The notes under the pieces: model-generated
What the model was told of the DNA's origin: nothing
Seen by the model: only the letters and a program-made list of their open reading frames with translations
Databases searched by the model: none
Position numbers and translations under genes: made by a program
NCBI GenBank assembly: GCA_963920635.1
Contig: OY987300.1
Span: forward strand, 59,248,915 to 59,312,914
DNA: 64,000 bases
Direction: 5' to 3'
From: Pseudeuparius sepicola
Taxonomy: Eukaryota; Arthropoda; Insecta; Coleoptera; Anthribidae
Shown here: one piece after another, positions 57,055 to 64,000 of the stretch
How positions within the stretch are numbered: position 1 is the first letter of the stretch
How the letters are laid out: every line of letters begins with the position of its first letter

Positions 57055-58020
57055 TCACAAGAATGTTTTTCCTTTATAGTGTGTTGACTAAGGTCAGAAG
57101 AGAATTGGTTGCCGTTTTTATATCATTTTTATGTTTTTAATAACCTTTTGATAAGGTATTGTTTTGTTTATCCTATGTAGATCGAAGGACATTGTTGGCA
57201 GTTAAATTTATATATTAAATTTGGTTGTAAACCTTTTTCAGTTGTATGTTTTAATTAAGAAAAATAAGTTTCGGTTTTATTATTTGGTTTATGACCAATT
57301 GATATATTGTGTTTATTGATAATTTTTGCAATAGCTTCAGAGTTCACTTTAACATATGGAAGTGAAAAATATTTTTTTCTTTATTTTGCTATTATTACTG
57401 GATAAATTTTGTCTATTTTTTATATTATTTATTCATTTATTTATGATAGGATTATAAAATAAAGGCGGATAATTATTTTTATAAAGAACTTTTTTATACT
57501 TTATTAATGTTAACCTTATGATATTTAGGGTTTGACAGAATTATTGCTCTATCTGTGAGACTGTTTATTACATTTTTTTATACGTATTAGGTACATCTGA
57601 ATTAAAATTTAGGTATATTTCTGATCAAAATGGTTTTGTATACCAATTTGTTTCAATATTTCCATTTGAATTATATGTTATCATTATCATTAAATCGAGA
57701 AAATTTAAAGAATTGTTTTGTTCTTTTTCTATAGTAAATTGGAGACGAGGATGAAAATTGTTAAATGCATTTATTGTCATCAACAAAACGTTTGTAATAT
57801 AATGGTTTGTTATTAAGATTTTTAATAACTTCTGTCTCAAATTCTAAAAATAAATTTGCAATAGTGCTGTACCAAAACTTTGTGAATAAATTTTTTCTTT
57901 AAATTAAAATCGAATTTAAACAAAATAATATACCCTCAATGAATGACTCGATAGTTAAAGATGTGAACGGTTGGATATTTTTCCATTGTTTTTTATACAG
58001 ATTAATGGAAGATCAGTTGG
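57055..58020 (-). pseudogene. Penelope-like retroelement remnant (RT C-terminal region and GIY-YIG traces)
   Basis: On the - strand the best frame (57840-57625) has FHPRLQFTIEKEQNNSLNFL followed by DLMI and a WYTKP-like end, which is the conserved segment after the RT core of Penelope-like elements. Further along, in shifting frames, come KNVINSLTDRAIILSNPKYH (about 57550-57500) and an IGHKPNNKTETYF segment. Near 57180-57060 comes a YIG-x-TKQYLIKRL-x-x-H-K-like piece resembling the GIY-YIG endonuclease. Upstream, near 57960-58010, is QWKNIQPFTSLTIE. The catalytic RT core appears deleted. Multiple stops show it is dead. The identification rests on remembered family patterns in several consecutive segments, which makes chance unlikely. 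Confidence 0.68.
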
Positions 58021-58048
58021 AATATTTGTTGATTCCCAGGAAATTTAA

Positions 58049-58100
58049 AAGAATGAATAAAAAATATTACCTAGGTAGGTAATATTTTTTATTCATTCTT
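58049..58100. repeat. Perfect 24-bp palindrome arms, 4-base loop
   Basis: AAGAATGAATAAAAAATATT plus ACCT, then AGGT, then the exact inverse. It lies at the edge of the Penelope-like remnant. Confidence 0.92.
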
Positions 58101-59116
58101 AGGTATCTAGACAATTTTCAATATAAGAAGATTCCAAGTTCGACGAAGAAAACTTGTTCCAACAAACTTCTAACGAAAATATTATTACGATAAAAATCAA
58201 GAAAAGCTTGAACTTTTATTGGCAAATTCTTACAGGAGCCACCTGACAATAATTTCGCACATAATGAATAAGGTAACATTTTGTTTACAGGATGATTTTT
58301 TACGACGACAACCGCAATTTTCTCGCCTATTTTGCAGCCCTGGTGATTGTTCCACGGAAAGTAGTTTTGATTAATAGAAATATTTAATATTGTTGTCAAC
58401 AATGGGATTAACAGATCTTTGGTCCATAGATCCATTTCTCTAAAAATAAAGCATTCAGTTTCAGCAGCATCACTTGGCTTTGTAATTTAACATTAAGAAC
58501 ACCTTTATGTCCTCATGAAGCTGTAGCGTCGGTTGCAACGGGAGTCGGGAATGCAAATTTCATAAAATAATTTAGATAAAGTCGAACTTCTAAAGGACAT
58601 GTGGGTCTTTTAATAATGTGCGTTGCATTAATTATTATTCAGGTGATGTCATCGAATGCCGTGCTGGAACGATCTTCCGCGCATAATGGGGGACCGGGGC
58701 TACTGGTACAGTAGATAAAAGCTGGAAAAAATATGCGAATATGAATATGTTAAGCCGTCAGAGACGAGGATTGATCACTAGGTCCCTTAGCGCAGAAGTC
58801 TCGGCAGAAGTTGTGCTAAGCGAAACTAAACAAGGCGATAAAACCAGAAATATTCTATACATTTAACATGAAGTAGGTACCTAGCTCGCTGCAATGTGAT
58901 ATATCTACTCGGATAAACTGAATGCATTTTCTCGAAAATGGTGACAGAATAAGTGGCGCAACATAAACATTTTCAAGCTTATTTTTTTCAGCAACACATA
59001 CAATCAGTTAACCTTCCTTTGTTAGCACAGAGTACGAGAAGTACTATTCAAGGTGTCAAAAACACTGTGTTTGGATTAAACAGATCCTATCCTATGTGGG
59101 GGTCCTTGGACACTAA
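58101..59116. other. Intronic stretch with a foldback fragment
   Basis: Positions 58286-58350 match the end of the 55.3-kb foldback (TACAGGATGATTTTTTACG, CCGCAATTTTCTCG). There is no gene. Confidence 0.5.
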
Positions 59117-61525
59117 ATAATAATAATAATATAATAATAACATGCCTTTACTGTGTTTACATAGTACCAAAAGCGAGTAGAAAAATAAAAAAAAAATAAT
59201 ATAATTCAAACAATTCACGTGATAAAGTAAAAATAAAAATACCTTATAAGCTGTGGGAGATTATTAAAAACTTTAGTGGAATTGTATGAGAAGCATCTCT
59301 CAAACTTTGCGGTACGGTGTCTGGGGACCTCAAACAGATCAGCAAAACCTGTACCAAGTGATAGAATGTCGGAACGAGTGACTAATTTAATGTAAAGATA
59401 CTGTGGAGTTCTATACAAGCCATATGAAGCAAATATTTTTCATCAAGGTTTAACCATTTAGAGCGCTTAAAACCTTCCGAAATATGATCAAACTTCCTTA
59501 GGCCATAAGCAAACCGAACGCAACTATTTTGAAATTTTTGCAGTGTATATTTATTGTCAGCAGTCAAGGCGGAGCAGTAGAGTACATCGCAGTAAGACAG
59601 CTGAGATAAGAAGATATTAGGATCTAATATATCCCTGTGAAGCAATTTCACCAATAGATTTTTGCAAGAGGTGTTCCACATGTTTCTCAAAGCGAAGATC
59701 ACTATAGATATATACTCCAAGATTCTTGCAAGAGCGGAGTAATTAAGTATTGTACCATTTTTTAACTTTATAACGAAGTTGGGATCCCATTTATTACCAA
59801 ATACAATGACATTGGTTTTGGTTTCATTGAGCATTAGCCGATGTGCAGCAGCAATTTTGGTGATCGAATGCAGGTCAAAGTTTATGCGAGAACATTCTAA
59901 GAAACAATCAGACAAGGGAAATGAGTAATATGATTTGGTGTCGTCTGGATATTGGTGTATACATATAGTAGAGTAAAATTGGGCCAAAACCCAAACATCC
60001 AAAAAAAAAGTTCTTTCTAGCGCGAAATAATTCCATACCCTCCTAAGAGTTAGTACTAAAAAGTTACACCACCACCAGCGTCGGGTTTCGGGGGGAGGGG
60101 GTAAAAACGCAGGAAATTCTTATTTTTCACAGTTTTGCGTGAATATCTAGTAAACTATGAAGTTTAGCGCAAACGTCATCCTATACGAAAATGATATACA
60201 TTAAATTCCGAACAAGAATTGTTATATACAGAATTAAGGTAATGTGAACGGTTTCCATGATATGGAGGGGTAAAGATTTCTTTGTTTTTATTTCACGTAG
60301 TTTTTGTTGAAAAAACTTAAAATGATTACAGTATAAATTGGTAACTAAATAATGTATGTCGAATATATATAGATATATCTATGCATATATAGATACATAT
60401 TGCACCCATAGATTGTTATTTTTTGTCACAACATAACCTCATAAGTATATGACTGTAAATATGTCCAATACAAGTTAGAAGCCTTAGTTAATTTGTACTC
60501 ACTTTTGCCCTCATTCATTATAGCGTTCTGATTTCCATTCGTTATTTTATAACAATTCTTGTTCGGAATTTAATGTGTATCATTTGCGTATAGGATGACG
60601 TTTGCGCTAAACCTCATAGTTTACTAGATATTCACGCAAAACTGTGAAAAATAGGAATTTCCTGCCCTTTTCACACCCCCCCCCCCCCCCCCCCCCGAAA
60701 CCCGACGCTGGTGGTGGTGTAACTTTTTAGTACTAACTCTTAGGAGGGTATGGAACTAGCATAGAAATCGGCAGTGTAAACAGAGATTAGAATGGGTCCC
60801 AGTATACTTTCCTGAGGCACGCCACCACAGGTAGACTGAAAATTTCAATAATTATTGCAGATATTTACTCGACGCCTATCGCTTAAATAATTTTTGAAAG
60901 AAAGTGATACAAATCTCACTGAAACCAAAAAAATGCAGTTTTTTAAGAAGGTTTGAATGATCTAAAGTGTCTAAGGCTTTACTGAAATCCAAGCAAGTAT
61001 ATAACCCTTCATCACAAGCTCTAAAAACGTCATCCATAACATGCAGCAAAGCAGTAGACGTGCTATGCTTCTCCCTGAAACCAGACTGTATACTCGGGAT
61101 AATAGAGAATTTATTTAAATGGCTAATTATTTGGTTATGTACAACTTTTCAATTATTTTAGGAAACGAAGGTAGAATGCTAATAGGCCTAAACTGAGAAT
61201 AATGAGAAGGATTATTAACCTTTCGAAATGGCACTACGTCAGCATCCTTCCAGGCGGATGGAGAAACTCCATTTTAAAGGCAAAAATTAACAATGTAGGT
61301 AGCACATGCACTAAGCTGAGGAAACACAAGTGATAACATCTTGATACATATGCCGTCAGATCCTTTGGCCTGGAACTTAATTTTGCGAAAAGTGTCATTA
61401 AAGGTATCAATGGAGATCTCCGAAAACTGAAACTCTTCGGAGATATGTTCCAAAACGTCGTTATATTTGTTTAAAATGTCATCATATTGGTCATTGTTGG
61501 GAGTGATAGACGCAATCACGTACAT
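59117..61525 (-). pseudogene. Non-LTR retrotransposon (LINE) RT fragment with ATT-rich 3' tail, interrupted by a foldback
   Basis: Read from the - strand, the first frame (61525-61274) contains KFQAKGSDGICIKML, the start of a non-LTR RT palm. Frames near 61100-60950 give SGFREKHSTSTALLHVMDD and LYTCLDFSKAL, with the first catalytic Asp. Near 60840-60770 is STCGGVPQESILGPIL, the conserved G-VPQ-G-S-x-LGP block with Glu for Gly. After the foldback (59972-60756) the frame resumes at HQYPDDTKSY, equivalent to the Y/F-A-DD box with Pro for Ala, then NETKTNVIVFG and the C-terminal QLSYCDVLYCSAL region. The element ends near 59117 in a TTATTATTA tail. Stops and frameshifts make it inactive, and the 5' end is missing. 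The family is jockey/CR1-like by style, not assigned further. Confidence 0.85.
59972..60756. mobile_element. 785-bp derivative of the 33-kb foldback, inserted in the LINE
   Basis: A full left arm (to about 60546) is joined to a shortened right arm (about 60548-60756), which ends at GGAGGGTATGGAAC instead of the full terminus. TAG occurs at 59969-59971 and 60757-60759. Removing the insert with one TAG restores the LINE frame exactly between ...DFYA and TICIHQYPDDT. A C-run of about 22 lies at 60676-60697. Confidence 0.85.
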
Positions 61526-62399
61526 GTATGTATAGCTACATTTTACTTCTGCCTTCAGACAAAAGTAGCTTCGCCCTCTACAACTGAGATTGCGGACATT
61601 AGCTCTAATTTATAACATGATTAATTTCACGTCTCCAGATGTATTAACAACAATAATTTAAGGTGGCATTTTCCGACAAAATGGAGCCTTTTTGGGCGGT
61701 CACTTTCAACATATATCTGTCGTTTTCTGTCTATGTCTCCTTTTCTGAAAGCTCCTTAATGGACTCCAACTTTTAAGTAGGTATATTATTTTTTGAGTCT
61801 ATTGATTGTGCAAATCCACTACTGCATGTCATAGATATTCTACAACTTCACGAGATGCCATTCTAAAAAAATATTTGAAAACAACTTCTGTGTTTTTTTG
61901 AGTCATAAGTTGGTGTCCGTTTTAAAGATGCCATACTAAACAACCCTCTGTTGTGGAACTATATTTTCTGTCTCTAGGTAAACAGATAAGTTTTGATAAT
62001 ACGTTATTATAGATGGTATGATTAATTCATTAAAGTGTATGTTTACCTCAAAATTCATATGAATTTACTGGCATACTTACCCTCTAAAACTTGGTGGTGC
62101 ATATAAGCTATGAACAGGTCTCGATTCTTGGAGCACACCTACGTGCTCATAATAAGTGAAGAAACAAAGTAGGTAATTGGAAATTTCCGACATGATCAAA
62201 TGTTAACTTATTTTGTATATTCTTCACATTACCAACGCATCTACAACTTTGTTTGTAGAACAACAATATATATTATGTTTTCATTGCTACATTATACCCA
62301 CCCCCGATATGTTCCAATTCTTTTAAAGTGCGGGTTTTAAATTTCACAATCCCATCTAACTAATGGATATCGTCCTAGCCTTCTAGGAAAAACTTTAAA
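61526..62399. other. Intronic stretch, nothing recognised
   Basis: AT-rich with chance frames only. Confidence 0.4.
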
Positions 62400-62720
62400 C
62401 TATAGAACAGCTTAATCGGCTAATCGAGGAGGAGAAAACAACGTACGGTTTAATTCAATTTGCCGCGCGAAAAAGGCGCAAACACGCCCTAAAAAGTCAG
62501 GGAATAAGATGAATTGCGGAAAAGATTCAATTAGTCGGCCTTGGGATGTGGGACCCGAACGCCCGACCGAATCGCGCTAATAAGCAACGCCGATCTGTCT
62601 TCGTTTATTACTTTTCGCCGAGGAATTTTCCACAGTTGCTTTATTGTATCTGGCCATAATTAGGCGAGTTAGCAAGGGCAAAGGGACAACTGAATCATCG
62701 TAACTAACTGCCCAAGTTAA
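62400..62720. promoter_or_regulatory. Base-balanced, non-repetitive island (candidate regulatory module)
   Basis: This block has even composition and no repeat partner. It contains several homeodomain-type cores, including GCTAATAAGC, TTTATTAC, TTTATTG and CATAATTAGG, close together. Its texture differs from the surrounding transposon debris and is what a conserved intronic enhancer of a Hox gene would look like. That is inference; no conservation data are available here. Confidence 0.35.
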
Positions 62721-62830
62721 TATCAACGCTTACATATTGGATAAAATCACATAAAATTTAACCTTTTCATATTTTTTCATATTTAAAAACATTTGTAAAA
62801 CTGCCCGCACAGCTCTTCAGATTGTACTAA

Positions 62831-63364
62831 CCAGGGACTCTTTAAAATAAGGGGACCCAGCATGTCACAGTCTATATCACATAGGAAAAGTGAAGCCTTG
62901 AGGGGAAGTTTGTTTTCTATAGACTCCAAGGAGACCACAAGGGGGCTGGTACAAGGTTATGTTATATGTCAGTGTCCAACTGCCATCAGGTTTTATGTGA
63001 CATGCCAGTGCCATAGATTCTAAAGGAGGCAAAATATTTCCCATCATAATTCACAATTTTTAAGTTTTCTAACTTCCAGATACTCAGGTGTGTCAATTAA
63101 AGGTAATGCGGTCATAATAAATTTGTTTCATTTGACAGTTGCCATATTCTTCACTTGTAGACACAACATTGTCAAGTCTAATCTTTAGAAATCATGGAAA
63201 CCGTTATTAATTTTTACTAACAATGAAAGTACCTGTTATATTCATAGATTCTCCAATAAAATGGCATACTTGGCATCACTGATACTATTAGAATGATGAA
63301 AGAATAGGCATCACTTTGGAAAATATACCTAATGCTATGTCCCCTTACTTTAAAGAGTCCCTGG
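62831..63364. mobile_element. 534-bp MITE with 6-bp target duplication TACTAA
   Basis: The left end CCAGGGACTCTTTAAAATAA and right end, in reverse complement CCAGGGACTCTTTAAAGTAA, are inverted repeats of at least 26 bases that continue into GGGGAC. TACTAA occurs directly on both sides (62825-62830 and 63365-63370). The interior is noncoding. The superfamily is not assigned. Confidence 0.85.
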
Positions 63365-63370
63365 TACTAA

Positions 63371-64000
63371 CTAACCCAAAAACTGAAGCTTATGATACGA
63401 AGAAATCGTTTTTATCATTTGAAAAATGACAAAATATGTTGTAGGTACCGTACCTATCTAGGTATGTAGGTGTTCAAGTTGAAGATTCCAGGTATATAGT
63501 AGTTTGTACGCAGGGTGGCCCATCCAAGCGGAAAAAGTGTGTTACGTGGAGACAGGTTAACATAAAATCGTCATTAAAAAAATTAGTTTGTAGTAAAAAT
63601 TAAAGGGAATTCGATATGGTGTACCCAAATTTTGCATACGGGGGTCGGTAAAAAAGTTGTCGCGAAGAAACATTTTTTGCAAAATAAAAAAAATAATTTT
63701 TTACCTACGCAACCATTAGAGAACATTTTAAGTACTATTCCTGAATATTTAGTTTTTAGAAATAACTCCCGGTTATAGCGGAAATGAAAGTGATTTTCTC
63801 TATTTTACAACACACATTTTATTTAACCATTATAGGATTCCTTTTTTAATTCTGATTCCAACGATATTTAATTTGAGCTTTTTATCTCCAACCATTTCCG
63901 AGATATTTATCAGAGAATCTCCATCAAACTATATACATGGTCCCATGGTCAGTGCCTGATGTTCGATCCGAGAGGCCAAAGAAAGAATAAAACCAAATGT
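63371..64000. other. End of window, no gene recognised
   Basis: A CAGGGTGGCCCATCC-type end near 63512 suggests another MITE or element running off the window. No exon was seen. Confidence 0.4.

Noticed and set aside
60676..60697. Poly-C run (and similar runs at 27.75, 29.6 and 30.27 kb)
   Set aside because: Homopolymer tracts within transposon ends; length may be a sequencing artefact and no function is indicated.
4123..64000. Search for the labial homeobox exon
   Set aside because: No stretch encoding a KIWFQNRR-type recognition helix or an MKQKKR continuation was seen in any frame; absence by eye is not proof.

Overview
The window looks like a piece of insect nuclear DNA, AT-rich and repeat-dense. 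A beetle is my guess from overall texture, with low confidence. The anchor is the first coding exon of the Hox gene labial on the + strand (3456-4122). It ends with the labial YKWM hexapeptide block and a consensus splice donor. No homeobox exon was found downstream in any frame, so the first labial intron apparently runs for the remaining ~59.9 kb and beyond the window. Almost everything after position 4122 would then be intronic. A missed exon, an assembly join or an atypical gene structure cannot be excluded from one window.

Layout. Positions 1-3150 hold a decayed Ty3/gypsy reverse-transcriptase fragment and otherwise unremarkable DNA. A GC-rich stretch (3149-3455) leads into labial exon 1. 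From 4.1 to 19.9 kb the sequence is AT-rich and carries several non-autonomous inverted-repeat elements, a possible Crypton-type recombinase fragment and a GC-rich island at 14.2 kb. Positions 19927-24780 hold a complete, apparently intact DIRS-like tyrosine-recombinase retrotransposon on the - strand. It has three ORFs (Gag-like, RT-RNase H, tyrosine recombinase), inverted terminal repeats with an identical 121-bp block, an internal complementary region and a probable spliced intron in gag. Just beyond it is an intact single-exon SPEF1/CLAMP-like gene (25138-25830, +), the only other confident cellular gene.

From 26 to 64 kb the DNA is largely transposon debris and foldback elements. These include a TTAA-flanked foldback, a hAT element with 8-bp target duplications and a frameshifted transposase C-terminus (27.7-29.0 kb), a Tc1-like element (30.1-32.1 kb) with a tRNA-derived SINE inside it, and a 1.26-kb near-perfect foldback (33.0-34.3 kb). 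A related foldback sits inside a dead LINE at 60 kb. Other items are a 1.1-kb foldback (36.5-37.7 kb), a tandem duplication in which one copy was split by nested foldbacks (50.7-53.6 kb), a mariner-like transposase pseudogene (56.4 kb), a Penelope-like element remnant with GIY-YIG traces (57.1-58.0 kb), a LINE RT pseudogene (59.1-61.5 kb) and a 534-bp MITE with a 6-bp target duplication (62.8 kb). A small Cys-rich ORF at 44 kb is unidentified. Several base-balanced, non-repetitive islands (14.2, 34.9, 44.9 and 62.5 kb) are candidate cis-regulatory modules, as expected in a Hox intron but unproven.

Nothing bacterial is present: no operons, CRISPR arrays or rRNA. The most distinctive system is the DIRS-like element, with its spliced gag and circle-junction architecture. 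Next are the long foldback families, two of which can be dated relative to other events because their empty sites can be read in the same window.
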